From the NCBI GenBank assembly GCA_023411815.1, contig JAEYOJ010000025.1:1-17773 (forward strand): 17,773 bases of DNA, in the 5' to 3' direction. Below are positions 7,797 through 15,538 of the stretch, piece after piece (position 1 is the first letter of the stretch; each line of letters starts with the position of its first letter). Position numbers and translations under genes: made by a program. The stretch comes from Pseudomonadota bacterium. Its GTDB lineage: Bacteria; Desulfobacterota; Desulfovibrionia; Desulfovibrionales; Desulfovibrionaceae. The notes beneath the pieces are model-generated. The model was not told the origin of the DNA, made no database searches, and was given only the letters and a program-made list of their open reading frames with translations.

Positions 7797-8697
7797 CGAC
7801 GTTCTCCCCCATGATGCCGGTGGGCATGAAATAGAGCACGGCGATAAGGATGACGAAGGCGAAGACGTCCTTGTACTCGCCGCCGTAAGGGATGTATGCC
7901 GCGGCCATGATCTCGACCATGCCGATGATGAACCCGCCGAGCATGGCGCCCGTGATGTTGCCGATTCCGCCCAGCACCGCGGCCGCGAAGGCCTTGATGC
8001 CAGGCACGAAGCCCATGTCGTAGCGCACGCTGCCGTAGTACAAGCCGACCAGGATACCCGCCGCCGCGGCCAGGCCCGCGCCGATGGCGAAGGTCAGGGC
8101 GATGATGCGGTTGGAGTCGATGCCCACCAGGCCGGACATGACCTTGTCCTGAGCCGTGGCGCGCATGGCCTTGCCGATGTTGGTGCGGAAGACCAGCGCA
8201 TTGAGCGCCACCAGGAGGATGGCCGTGAGCCCCAGGATGAGCAGCTGCATGAGCGAGATGCGCACGTTGCCTATGTCCCAGCCTCCGGCGGTGAAGCCGA
8301 TGGGATAGGCCTTGTCGTACACGCCCTGCGTGAGCATGAGGCCGTTCTGCAGGAAGATCGACATGCCCAGGGCGGACAGGAGCACGGCCAGCCGGGAGGA
8401 ATGGCGCAGCGGCTTGTAGGCGATCTTCTCCACGGCCATGGCCAGCATGGCGCAGTAGCCCATGGTCAGAAGCAGCGCTATGCCAAGCCCCAGCCAGGGA
8501 TGGCTGTCCATTATGCCGTGGGCGGCCAGGAACGAGAGCAGGATGACGCCCACGTATCCACCGGCGGCGAAAAACTCGCCGTGGGCGAAATTGATGAGCT
8601 GGATGATGCCGTAGACCATGGTGTAGCCCAGGGCGACCAGCGCGTACACGCCGCCGAGCGTGATGCCGTTGACGAACTGCTGGATGAAGAAATCCAT
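7780..8697 (-). CDS. livH: Branched-chain amino acid ABC transporter, permease LivH
   Basis: This 305-residue permease has typical LivH landmarks. MDFFIQQFVNGITLGGVYAL forms the N-terminus, INFAHGEFF follows the second membrane segment, and the coupling region RTNIGKAMRATAQD lies near the middle. The C-terminal half has repeated GGIGNITGAMLGG segments. Family length is about 290-310. The ATG at 8697 is chosen because homologues begin with this same MD(F/Y)F pattern; an upstream in-frame ATG at 8745 would place the hairpin at 8716-8739 inside the gene. The ribosome binding site is poor (CGGAT). The gene follows livK with an 87-bp gap and overlaps livM. Confidence 0.93.
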   Translation of the reverse strand: MDFFIQQFVNGITLGGVYALVALGYTMVYGIIQLINFAHGEFFAAGGYVGVILLSFLAAHGIMDSHPWLGLGIALLLTMGYCAMLAMAVEKIAYKPLRHSSRLAVLLSALGMSIFLQNGLMLTQGVYDKAYPIGFTAGGWDIGNVRISLMQLLILGLTAILLVALNALVFRTNIGKAMRATAQDKVMSGLVGIDSNRIIALTFAIGAGLAAAAGILVGLYYGSVRYDMGFVPGIKAFAAAVLGGIGNITGAMLGGFIIGMVEIMAAAYIPYGGEYKDVFAFVILIAVLYFMPTGIMGENVDDTRV

Positions 8698-8715
8698 GGG
8701 AATCCGGTGTGTTGA

Positions 8716-8739
8716 GGGGGAGCGCCGGAGCGCTCCCCC
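8716..8739 (-). terminator. Intercistronic hairpin between livK and livH (probable attenuator or mRNA stabiliser)
   Basis: GGGGGAGCGC and GCGCTCCCCC form a perfect 10-bp stem closing a 4-nt loop, read as TCCG on the transcribed minus strand. It sits between the livK stop (8785) and the livH start (8697). No T-run follows, so partial termination or protection of the upstream livK message from 3' exonucleases is more likely than full termination. Such a device would let the binding protein be made in excess over the permeases. Confidence 0.55.
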
Positions 8740-8784
8740 ATTCAATCCGTTTGGCGCAACCCACGCCGGGCGTGAGCGGCGAAC

Positions 8785-9912
8785 CTACATGGTCTTGCCG
8801 CTGGTCGGGCTCCAGAAGGGCACGAACTTGCCGCCCTGGACCTTGAAGATGACGTAGTCGGAGCCCGAGTCGCCGTTCTCCTTGAACTTGATCTGCTTGG
8901 AAGCGCCCTTGAGATTGAGCTTCATGATCTCGGCCTTGACCTTCTCGGCGTCGGTGGAGCCGGCGTTCTTGATGGCCGTCAGCAGCACATAGGCCGAGTC
9001 ATAGGAGTAGGCCGAGTATGCGCCGGGCTCGCCGCTGATCTTCTTGTAGGCCTCGTAGAACTTCATGTACTCGGGGGTGCTCTTGTCCGTGTAGCCGAAG
9101 GTCAGGTACGCGCCCTCGGCGGCGTCCTTGGCGATCTCCATGAGCTGCGGGTGGTACACGGCGTCCTGTCCAATGAAGGCGGCCTTGATGCCCATGCGCT
9201 TGGCCTGGATCATCATGAGCGCGCCGGAGGAGGAATTCTGCAGGCTGATATAGAACGCGTCGGGGTTGGCCTGCTTGACCTTGGTCAGCACGGCGGAGAA
9301 GTCCTTGTCACCCTGGTTCACGTGGTCGTGGGCCAGGACCTTGATGCCGTTCTTGGTCGCGTGGTTGGCGACTTCGGTGGCCAGACCCTGGGAGTAGGTG
9401 GTCTTGTCGTCGACGATGAAGACGGTCTTGGCCTTGAGGTACTCCTTCATGAACTTGACGCCCGCCGGGCCCTGGTCGTCGTCGCGGCCGCATATGCGGA
9501 ACATGTAGGGCAGGCCGCGCTCGGTGACGGCCGGGCTCGTGGAGGCCGGGGTGATCATGATTATGTCTTCCTCGGCCAGGGCTTCGGAAGCGGGGATGGT
9601 CGCGCTGGAGCAGTATGCGCCCACGGTGCCGGCGACGCCTTCGTTGATCAGCTTGTTTGCGGCGGCCACGGCCTGGCGCGGGTCGCAGGCGGAGTCCTCG
9701 GCGAACAGCTGGATCTTGTCGTAGCCCGGGATGCCGCCCTCGGCCTGGATGACCGCGATGGCCGCGCGCGTGCCGTTGGCGATGTCGTTGCCGTCGGCCG
9801 CGTAAGGCCCGGTGAGCGGGCTCAAGCTGCCGATCTTGAGCGTCTTGGCCATGGCCGTGCCGGCTCCCAGAAGCAGGGCGACGGTCATGATGGTTGCAAG
9901 GATCCTTCTCAT
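8785..9912 (-). CDS. livK: Periplasmic branched-chain amino acid-binding protein (LivK/LivJ type)
   Basis: This 375-residue protein is the substrate receptor of the importer. The signal peptide MRRILATIMTVALLLGAGTA runs to AMA, with likely cleavage after A22 and the mature form beginning KTLKIG. Family landmarks are LSPLTGPYAADG (30-41), the likely disulfide cysteines C76 (SACDP) and C101 (GAYCSSA), the ligand-pocket SSAT (102-105) and TPASTSPAVTERG. The mature size of about 353 matches LivJ/LivK. Specificity among branched-chain amino acids, amides or urea cannot be read from these motifs. GGGAGGTG lies 7 nt or so before the ATG, a strong site. The livG stop is 21 bp upstream, and the hairpin at 8716-8739 follows. 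Confidence 0.94.
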   Translation of the reverse strand: MRRILATIMTVALLLGAGTAMAKTLKIGSLSPLTGPYAADGNDIANGTRAAIAVIQAEGGIPGYDKIQLFAEDSACDPRQAVAAANKLINEGVAGTVGAYCSSATIPASEALAEEDIIMITPASTSPAVTERGLPYMFRICGRDDDQGPAGVKFMKEYLKAKTVFIVDDKTTYSQGLATEVANHATKNGIKVLAHDHVNQGDKDFSAVLTKVKQANPDAFYISLQNSSSGALMMIQAKRMGIKAAFIGQDAVYHPQLMEIAKDAAEGAYLTFGYTDKSTPEYMKFYEAYKKISGEPGAYSAYSYDSAYVLLTAIKNAGSTDAEKVKAEIMKLNLKGASKQIKFKENGDSGSDYVIFKVQGGKFVPFWSPTSGKTM

Positions 9913-9933
9913 GCTAGCACCTCCCGATGAATG

Positions 9934-10689
9934 TTATTGCCCGAGATAGGCTTCGATCACTTTGGGATCGCAACGCACGTCGCTGGGCGTGCCCTGGCAG
10001 ATGAGCTCGCCGTGGTCCAGGACGACCAGCCGGTGGCACAGGCCCATGACGACCTTCATGTCATGCTCGACCATGAGCACGTTGATCCCGGACTCGGCTA
10101 TGCGGTTGATGAGCGCCATGAGCTGCGTGCTCTCCACCGGATTCAGGCCGGCGGCGGGCTCGTCGAGCAGGATGGTCTTGGGCTCCGACCCAAGGGCCCT
10201 GGCGATCTCCAGGCGGCGCTGCAAGCCGTAGGGCAGGTTGCGGGCCACGACATCGGCCATGTCGGCCATGCCCACGAAATCGAGGGCGGCCAGGGCTTTC
10301 TCGTGAATGCGCCGCTCTTCCCTGCGCTGTGACGGCAAGCGCAGGACGGCACTTACGACTCCGGCCTTGGTCCGGCAATGCTGGGCGACCATGACGTTCT
10401 CCAGAGCGGTCATGGCGGTGAACAGGCGGATGTTCTGGAAGGTCCGGGCAATCCCTCTGTGCAGGCGCTGGTACGGCCGCTGGCCGGCGAGCGGAATGCC
10501 GTCATAGGTCACCGTGCCTCCGGATGTCCGATAGACACCGGTGATGACGTTGAAAATGGTGGTCTTGCCAGCGCCGTTGGGGCCGATGAGACCGAGGATT
10601 TCTCCGGGCCTCAGGTCGAATGTCACGTTTGAGAGCGCTTGAAGCCCACCGAAATGGACATTGACATCTTCAAGACAGAGGTGTGCCAT
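9934..10689 (-). CDS. livG: Branched-chain amino acid ABC transporter, ATP-binding protein LivG
   Basis: This 251-residue ATPase has Walker A GPNGAGKT at 36-43, the LivG-type ARTFQNIRLF (81-90) and the atypical signature LPYGLQRRLEIARAL (152-166) that marks LivG. Walker B is at LLDEPAAGLNP with E177, and the switch histidine is H209 in VEHD. It lacks nothing essential. It is the first gene of the operon, upstream of livK, whereas livG usually sits between livM and livF. The ATG at 10689 is chosen because homologues start just before this beta strand; no Shine-Dalgarno is present. An upstream in-frame ATG at 10776 would add 29 unrelated residues. A promoter-like pair ends about 10 bp before the ATG, so the message may be leaderless. 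Confidence 0.92.
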   Translation of the reverse strand: MAHLCLEDVNVHFGGLQALSNVTFDLRPGEILGLIGPNGAGKTTIFNVITGVYRTSGGTVTYDGIPLAGQRPYQRLHRGIARTFQNIRLFTAMTALENVMVAQHCRTKAGVVSAVLRLPSQRREERRIHEKALAALDFVGMADMADVVARNLPYGLQRRLEIARALGSEPKTILLDEPAAGLNPVESTQLMALINRIAESGINVLMVEHDMKVVMGLCHRLVVLDHGELICQGTPSDVRCDPKVIEAYLGQ

Positions 10690-10902
10690 AGACCAAGCTT
10701 TATAGTCGAGAAATATGACAAAAATCAAGCAATTCCGACATATGAACAATTTTATCAAACCATTGGCGAGCCCCATAACATCAACGAGGAAATTTCTCCA
10801 ATCCTAAAGCTGAAGTACATGCGTATTACGGAAAGCGTGCATGCAATTGCATCGACCTTCAACACATTTGCCGAAAACGTTCAGGAAACCCGTTCGGCAT
10901 GA
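10690..10902 (+). other. AT-rich segment with an uninterrupted plus-strand frame; possible gene remnant
   Basis: From the livG start to the TGA at 10900-10902, one plus-strand frame runs 70 codons without a stop, though the DNA is much more AT-rich than its neighbours. The product reads like ordinary protein (for example EKYDKNQAIPTYEQFYQTIG and RITESVHAIASTFNTFAENV, the latter amphipathic). I recognise no family. The frame continues into the antisense of livG, and there is no ribosome binding site or proper start. If it was ever a gene, only its C-terminal end survives. A hairpin, TGCCGAA (10869-10875) with TTCGGCA (10893-10899), closes the frame. The liv promoter candidate lies in the same stretch on the other strand. 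Confidence 0.35.
10699..10728 (-). promoter_or_regulatory. Candidate promoter of the liv operon
   Basis: On the minus strand TTGATT (10728-10723) and TATAAA (10704-10699) are separated by 18 bp, matching 4 of 6 and 5 of 6 sigma70 bases. Transcription would start about 3-5 nt before the livG ATG at 10689, consistent with the lack of a ribosome binding site there. A longer transcript from further upstream is also possible. Confidence 0.4.
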
Positions 10903-10924
10903 TGTTATCTTTACTGAAGAGATA

Positions 10925-11011
10925 TGCAGTTCAAACAAGAGAGACGCTACCCTCTTTCGAGCTCTCAACCGGCAGAGAACGTCGCTCCTTGCCCGTCCAG
11001 TTCCGTTTCAT
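10925..11011. repeat. Degenerate direct repeat, copy 1
   Basis: This 87-bp stretch aligns with 11064-11154, with about 70-75% identity by eye. Shared blocks include TGCA(G/A)TTCAA at the start, TCG..CTCTCA in the middle, CGCTCC further on and GTTTCAT at the end. Read on the minus strand, it can fold a weaker version of the hairpin in copy 2. No protein family is recognisable in either strand. Confidence 0.6.
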
Positions 11012-11063
11012 CTTCATGCTGCCGTAATCCGCCTTGCAGCCCATTTCAGGCCTCAACGGAGTT

Positions 11064-11154
11064 TGCAATTCAACCGAGAGATGGCGCTGCCTCTCTCGGA
11101 CTCTCACCCGCCAGTGAGCGGCGCTCCCTGGCCCCCCAGTTTTCATCGTTTCAT
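11064..11154. repeat. Degenerate direct repeat, copy 2, with a strong internal hairpin
   Basis: This is the partner of copy 1, with 52 bp between the copies. CCGAGAGA and TCTCTCGG (minus strand) make an 8-bp stem that encloses a further GGC/GCC stem. A second small stem-loop (CTCAC/GTGAG) and CTGG-CCCC-CCAG followed by TTTT (plus strand) lie alongside. The repeat ends 25 bp before the A-run of the qmo terminator. It could be a duplicated RNA element or mobile-element debris. Confidence 0.6.
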
Positions 11155-11179
11155 TTTAATTGTCCTGTAAACGGCAAGC

Positions 11180-11219
11180 AAAAAAAAGCCCCGGTCCATC
11201 AGATGATGAACCGGGGCTT
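11180..11219 (-). terminator. Intrinsic terminator of the qmo operon
   Basis: On the minus strand AAGCCCCGGT (11219-11210) pairs with ACCGGGGCTT (11195-11186) across a 14-nt loop and is followed by an unbroken T-run (11187-11180). It lies 28 bp after the qmoD stop. This is a textbook rho-independent terminator. Confidence 0.92.
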
Positions 11220-11247
11220 GAAAATCAAGGCGATCAGAGGATTCGGT

Positions 11248-11940
11248 CTACCACTTGCTGTCGCTGAAGGGGTCGGAACCGAAGCCGAAGGTATCGGCGG
11301 GAGCGCCGCCGGTCTCGGGAGCGCCAGCGCTCGGAGCCTCGCCAGCGGCAGCACCGCCAGCCGAAGGAGCGGCCTTGAGGATGGAGATGATGCTCGACTT
11401 GACCTTGTCGATCTCGCCCGCCAGGTCGGTGACAACCTTGTTCAGCTCGGCGACCTTGGCCTCGGAGGCCACCAGGACCTTCTCACCCTCGCTCTTGGAG
11501 CTGGCTTCGAGCCTGTCGGCCTTGGTCTTGTACTCGGCCAGGGACTTCTCGCTCACGCCCAGCTTGGCGCTGGTCTCGGCCAGGGCCTTCTCCAGCTCGG
11601 CGATCTTTGCGCCCTGCTCGACCACGGTCTTGCGGTACTCCACCAGCTTGGCGAACACGGCGTCCACCTCAGCCTGGGCCTTGGCGGGCAGTTCCTGAAC
11701 GGAAACCTGATCGCCCAGGCCGGCAACCTCGCCGGAGCTCATCTTCACGAGCTCGGGATGCTGCTCGTAGATGTAGGCCTTGGAGATGGCGACGGCAAAA
11801 GGCTCGAACTCAGCGTCGATGTCCTTCTTGGTCATGAACCCGAGCATTTCGGCCACGTTGCGCTTCTGGGCATCCTTGTTCTCGCCCTTAAGGCACGCGG
11901 TGAAGACGGACATGGGGAAGGTCTTTCTCGCTTCAGCCAT
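11248..11940 (-). CDS. qmoD: QmoD, promoter-distal coiled-coil protein of the qmo operon
   Basis: This 230-residue protein begins with a compact conserved-looking domain (about 1-80, MSVFTACLKGENKD and EMLGFMTKKDIDAEF). A long coiled coil follows at about 85-195, with many Lys, Glu, Ala and Val heptads such as AKIAELEKALAETSAKL. An Ala/Gly/Pro/Ser linker and the aromatic-acidic tail FGFGSDPFSDSKW end it. There is no signal peptide or cofactor motif. In Desulfovibrio vulgaris a hypothetical protein gene lies directly after qmoC in the same transcript and is known as qmoD; position and size agree, but assignment here rests on context. Its biochemical role is not established; a scaffold between Qmo and APS reductase is a guess. 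AAGGAGG precedes the ATG, and qmoC ends 18 bp upstream. Confidence 0.82.
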   Translation of the reverse strand: MAEARKTFPMSVFTACLKGENKDAQKRNVAEMLGFMTKKDIDAEFEPFAVAISKAYIYEQHPELVKMSSGEVAGLGDQVSVQELPAKAQAEVDAVFAKLVEYRKTVVEQGAKIAELEKALAETSAKLGVSEKSLAEYKTKADRLEASSKSEGEKVLVASEAKVAELNKVVTDLAGEIDKVKSSIISILKAAPSAGGAAAGEAPSAGAPETGGAPADTFGFGSDPFSDSKW

Positions 11941-11958
11941 GGTAGGATCCTCCTTAAC

Positions 11959-13212
11959 TTAAACGACAAATATTTTTTCTTCTCTCGTTTGCATCGCGAT
12001 ACGGCCGGTCTTACGCGCATAGACAAGGGCCGCGGTCCTGTACACAAGGTGCCCGAGCTTGGACCAGGGCAGATAGACGAAGAGCATGAACACGCTGACA
12101 AGGTGCAGGTAGTACATGGGGTAAGCCAGCGTGGGTACATTGGCCAAGCGCAGCAGCTGGCTGAATACACCGGTCAGACCCACGGCCCAGATGACGCCGA
12201 GCAGATACCAGTCGTAGAAGCTGGAGCCGTGCTTGGAAGGATCCTGATTCAAGCGGCGCTTGGTCAGCACGGTCAGGCCGAACAGGAGCAGGATGGCGCC
12301 AACGTTGGCCAGGATCTTCACCGGGCTCCACAAGGGCATCGGCGTGTGGCCGATGGGCGCGATGAAGGGCACGATCTTGCCGCCCCAGTGTGTCACGGCA
12401 ACGATGGAGGTCACGATGAACAGCGCCACGAAGGCCCAGAACAGGGTGAAGTGGCCGGTGAAGCGGGTCTTGTCCGACTCGGTGTCGCCGCACTGCTTCC
12501 ACTTGGTATGGGTGGCCACCTGTCCGAACAGGACGTCCTTGATGGCGTCGATCCAGCTCACCTGCTCATGCTTGCCCACGACGAAGGTCTTGGGCGTGGT
12601 GTCCTGGAAGCCCTTGATGAGCTTCATGACGCCCTTGTAGAAGGTGAAGGCGACGAAGAGCGCCACCAGGCCGAAGATGGGGTCGATGGTGAAGTCGCCG
12701 GGGAAGAGCCCGCCGAACTTCACGGCTCCAGCCACACCCTCGGGCGCCAGCACGAAATGACCGCCCTCCTCCACGAAAAGCGGGAAGAAGGAACCCAACT
12801 GCCCGGCGCGGATGATCCAGATGAGCAGGTAGATGGCGGCCGGGATGGCGATGAGGATGGGCAGGTACTTGGACGAGCTCATCCACTTGCCGACAATGGT
12901 CGGCTCGACCAGGTTGCGGTAAGCCATGTTGCGCATGGCCGCCATGAGATCGCCCGGCTTGGCCCCACGCGGGCACAGGTCGGAGCAGGTGCCGCAGTTG
13001 TGGCATAGCCAGATGTCGATGTCATTGACCAGCCGGTCCTTGAGACCCCATTGCGCCCAGACCATCTCCTTGCGGGGATAGGGGTTCTCGGCGGGTGCCA
13101 GCGGGCAGGCGACGCTGCAGGTGGCGCACTGATAACACTTCTTCAGCGCGTCACCGCCCACTGACTGGAGTTCTTGGACGAACTGGAGGTCGGCCTTGAT
13201 CACGTTCGCCAT
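11959..13212 (-). CDS. qmoC: Quinone-interacting membrane-bound oxidoreductase subunit QmoC
   Basis: This 417-residue protein is the membrane anchor of Qmo. The N-terminal HdrC-like part carries two [4Fe-4S] motifs, C26/C29/C32 with C36 and C70/C73/C76 with C80, each in CxxCxxCxxxCP form. The C-terminal part resembles the cytochrome b subunit HdrE, with membrane helices at about 116-137, 176-195, 256-274, 300-316, 336-355 and 364-382. H254, H370 and H388 are candidate heme or quinone-site residues. It oxidises menaquinol and passes electrons to QmoAB, which feed APS reductase. AGGAGGG lies upstream of the ATG, and qmoB ends 13 bp before it. Fusion of HdrC- and HdrE-like domains is the normal state for QmoC. 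Confidence 0.95.
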   Translation of the reverse strand: MANVIKADLQFVQELQSVGGDALKKCYQCATCSVACPLAPAENPYPRKEMVWAQWGLKDRLVNDIDIWLCHNCGTCSDLCPRGAKPGDLMAAMRNMAYRNLVEPTIVGKWMSSSKYLPILIAIPAAIYLLIWIIRAGQLGSFFPLFVEEGGHFVLAPEGVAGAVKFGGLFPGDFTIDPIFGLVALFVAFTFYKGVMKLIKGFQDTTPKTFVVGKHEQVSWIDAIKDVLFGQVATHTKWKQCGDTESDKTRFTGHFTLFWAFVALFIVTSIVAVTHWGGKIVPFIAPIGHTPMPLWSPVKILANVGAILLLFGLTVLTKRRLNQDPSKHGSSFYDWYLLGVIWAVGLTGVFSQLLRLANVPTLAYPMYYLHLVSVFMLFVYLPWSKLGHLVYRTAALVYARKTGRIAMQTREEKIFVV

Positions 13213-13225
13213 GATGCGTTCCCTC

Positions 13226-15532
13226 CTAGTAGCCCTTGAACGGGTTCGGCCCGATCTTCAGGATATAGTTGATGAAGTTATCGATGAGCACCGGCACGCG
13301 GTCGTACTCGTCGATGGCGAGCTGCTCCTGGACCACGCGCTCGGGCTCCACGCCCAGGCGCTTGAGCGAGTCGGCGATGTTCGCCATGCGCCGGCTGCAC
13401 AACTCCGAACCCTTGACGAAGTGGCACTGGTAGTCGTCGCCGAACTTGCAACCCAGCAGCATGACGCCGTCAGTGCCCTTGGACATGGCGTCGGCGATCC
13501 AGATGGCGTTGACAGAGCCGAGGCAGCGCACCGGAACGAAGCGCACGTAGGGGCTCCAGCGCAGGCCGCGCATGGCGGCCATGTCCACGGCCGGGTAAGC
13601 GTCGTTCTCGCAGACCAGGACCAGAACGCGGGGACCGCCCTTCTTCATGTCGGGCGGAATCTCCACCTGCTTGATCATGGTGCCGATCATGTCGACGTTG
13701 TAGTTGTCGAAGCTGATGACGCGCTCGGGGCAGGCGCCCATGCACGTGCCGCAACGGCGGCAACGCGACGGGTTCGGCTGCGGCGTTCCCTTCTCGTCGT
13801 CGTCCAGAACGCCGAAGGGGCATTCCTCGGTGCAGCGTTTGCACTGGGTGCAGCGCACGAAGTTGAACTTGGGATAGGTCAGGTCGCCCGAGCGCGGGTG
13901 CACGGCCATGCCGCGGTTGGCCGACACGAGGCACTGGATGGCCTTGAGCGAGGCGCCGTTGGCGTCGTCCTCGGAGCGGGCCATGAGCATGGGCTGGCGC
14001 ACCGAGCCGGCGGCATAGATGCCAGTGCGGCGCGTTTCGTACGGGAAGCAGATGTAGTTGGAATCCGCAAATCCGTCGAAGAGCACCAGGTCGGGCAGGG
14101 CCGGGCCCTGGCGGTACTGGAGGTTGAGGATCGGATCCATGGCCGTGGTAGGCACCATGCCCGTGGGCAGGACCACCAGGTCGGCCGGAATCTCGATATC
14201 GTCGCCCACCAGGGTGTCGCGGGCCTTGACCGACAGTTGGCCGCCGGCCGCGCCGATCTCGTAGACAGTACCCTTGGCCAGCATGATGCCGGACTCGTTC
14301 TGGGCGGCCTTGTAGTAGCGCTCGTTGATGCCCGGGACCATCATGTGGTCGTAGAACACATAGGCCACGGCATCCTTGTTGAACTCACGCACATAGCGGG
14401 CCTGCTTCAGCGCGGTCAGGGTGCTGACCTCGTTGCTGAAGGGCATGTGCCTGATGCTTTCCAGCTTCTCGAAGACGAAGCCCGCGGCTTCCTCTTCCTT
14501 GGGCTGGTCCTTGGAATCGGTCGCCTCTCCGGCCGGCTGCGGATTCTTGATCTTCTCGCGCCATTCGGCAGCCTTGGCCAGGGCCTCGTCGAGCATGGCC
14601 TCCAGGCTGAGCACGAACACCACGTTGCGCGCCGGCTGGCCGTCGCTGGGCCTCACGATCTTGCCGGCCTTGGCCATCTCCTCCAGCTGCATGGTGGTGA
14701 TGATGTCCTTGGACTTGCCGTAGCCCAGGGGCGCCAGGAGATTGGGATCGAGCGGCTTGAAGCCGGTGGCCAGCACGACCGATCCCACGGGGAAGGCCTC
14801 GCCGTTGGCCAGCTTGGCATCGTACTTGCCGGGCGCGCCCTTGAGTTCGGCCAGGGTCGTGCCCGTGTGGATGGTAATCTTGGGATGGGACTTGACCGCG
14901 GCAATCTTCAGATCGATGCCGGTGTCATGGGCGTCCGTATAGGGGTAGGCCAGCGGCACGGTCTTGTACAGCTTGGCCGCATAGCCGCCCAGCTCCTTCT
15001 CCTTCTCGACCAGGACCACGTCGTAGCCCAGGGCGGCCGCGTTGAGCGCGGAAGTCAGGCCGGCCCAGCCGCCGCCGAGCACGAGGATGGTGCGCACCGA
15101 CTCGATGGCCTGCGGATCGGGCAGGCCCATCTTGGTCAGCTTGCTCACACCCATCTTTACGTAGTCCTGGGCCATGAGCTTGAGGTCCTCGGGCATCTTT
15201 CCGGGTTCCGGAAGAGTGCCGTCGGCGTTCTTGTAGCACATCACGCACTGTTCGCGCAGGTTGACGCGATCGACCAGCACGCCGGGCCCGAAGTCGAAGA
15301 TATCCCAGTCCACGCGCGGCGAAGTGCCGCATATGCACACGGTATCGATGGCGCCGGCATCCAGGTCGGCCTTGATGAGATCGCGTCCTGCTTCGCTGTT
15401 AAGGCGCGGATGGACCTTCACCACCGGAGTGAGATCCCCGAAGAGATTCTTCACGTACGTCGACAGACCCTCAAGGTCGAGGTACTGCCCGACGCTTGAT
15501 TGATCAAAGTAGACTCCAATTTTCTGGGGCAT
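13226..15532 (-). CDS. qmoB: Quinone-interacting membrane-bound oxidoreductase subunit QmoB
   Basis: This 768-residue HdrA-like flavoprotein has an N-terminal domain of about 145 residues. The FAD-binding GGGWAG is at 153-158 and later flavin-fold motifs are at 254-258 (LATGF) and 505-510 (IYAAGS). Two [4Fe-4S] motifs follow, C561/C564/C567/C571 and C591/C594/C597/C601. A C-terminal MvhD-like domain has candidate ligands C641, C670, C695 and C703. It is the soluble subunit that together with QmoA transfers electrons toward AprBA. A charged, low-complexity stretch at about 325-350 looks like a flexible insert in the flavin domain. The ribosome binding site GGGAGG is made of the last two sense codons of qmoA, so translation is coupled; the start is 6 bp after the qmoA stop. 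Confidence 0.95.
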   Translation of the reverse strand: MPQKIGVYFDQSSVGQYLDLEGLSTYVKNLFGDLTPVVKVHPRLNSEAGRDLIKADLDAGAIDTVCICGTSPRVDWDIFDFGPGVLVDRVNLREQCVMCYKNADGTLPEPGKMPEDLKLMAQDYVKMGVSKLTKMGLPDPQAIESVRTILVLGGGWAGLTSALNAAALGYDVVLVEKEKELGGYAAKLYKTVPLAYPYTDAHDTGIDLKIAAVKSHPKITIHTGTTLAELKGAPGKYDAKLANGEAFPVGSVVLATGFKPLDPNLLAPLGYGKSKDIITTMQLEEMAKAGKIVRPSDGQPARNVVFVLSLEAMLDEALAKAAEWREKIKNPQPAGEATDSKDQPKEEEAAGFVFEKLESIRHMPFSNEVSTLTALKQARYVREFNKDAVAYVFYDHMMVPGINERYYKAAQNESGIMLAKGTVYEIGAAGGQLSVKARDTLVGDDIEIPADLVVLPTGMVPTTAMDPILNLQYRQGPALPDLVLFDGFADSNYICFPYETRRTGIYAAGSVRQPMLMARSEDDANGASLKAIQCLVSANRGMAVHPRSGDLTYPKFNFVRCTQCKRCTEECPFGVLDDDEKGTPQPNPSRCRRCGTCMGACPERVISFDNYNVDMIGTMIKQVEIPPDMKKGGPRVLVLVCENDAYPAVDMAAMRGLRWSPYVRFVPVRCLGSVNAIWIADAMSKGTDGVMLLGCKFGDDYQCHFVKGSELCSRRMANIADSLKRLGVEPERVVQEQLAIDEYDRVPVLIDNFINYILKIGPNPFKGY

Positions 15533-15538
15533 TGGACG

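Noticed and set aside
7516..8715. Plus-strand open frame opposite livH and livM
   Set aside because: It has a composition dominated by His, Asp and Gln from antisense of membrane-protein codons and no ribosome binding site of note.
8698..8745. Longer N-terminus for LivH
   Set aside because: It would put a strong hairpin inside the coding region and adds residues not seen in LivH proteins.
10925..11154. Tandem glycine-riboswitch-like element
   Set aside because: Two similar folded units suggested it, but the conserved glycine aptamer blocks are not present on either strand, and no glycine gene follows.
10925..11154. CRISPR array
   Set aside because: There are only two copies, they are long and degenerate, and there are no cas genes.
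10924..13008. Plus-strand open frame of 694 codons crossing qmoD and qmoC
   Set aside because: It runs antisense through two well-supported genes and through their terminator; the translation is shadow-like.
13196..15499. Plus-strand open frame of 767 codons opposite qmoB
   Set aside because: It is antisense to a clearly recognisable QmoB, is rich in His, Gly, Val and Leu in the way of GC-rich shadow frames, and has no family motif.
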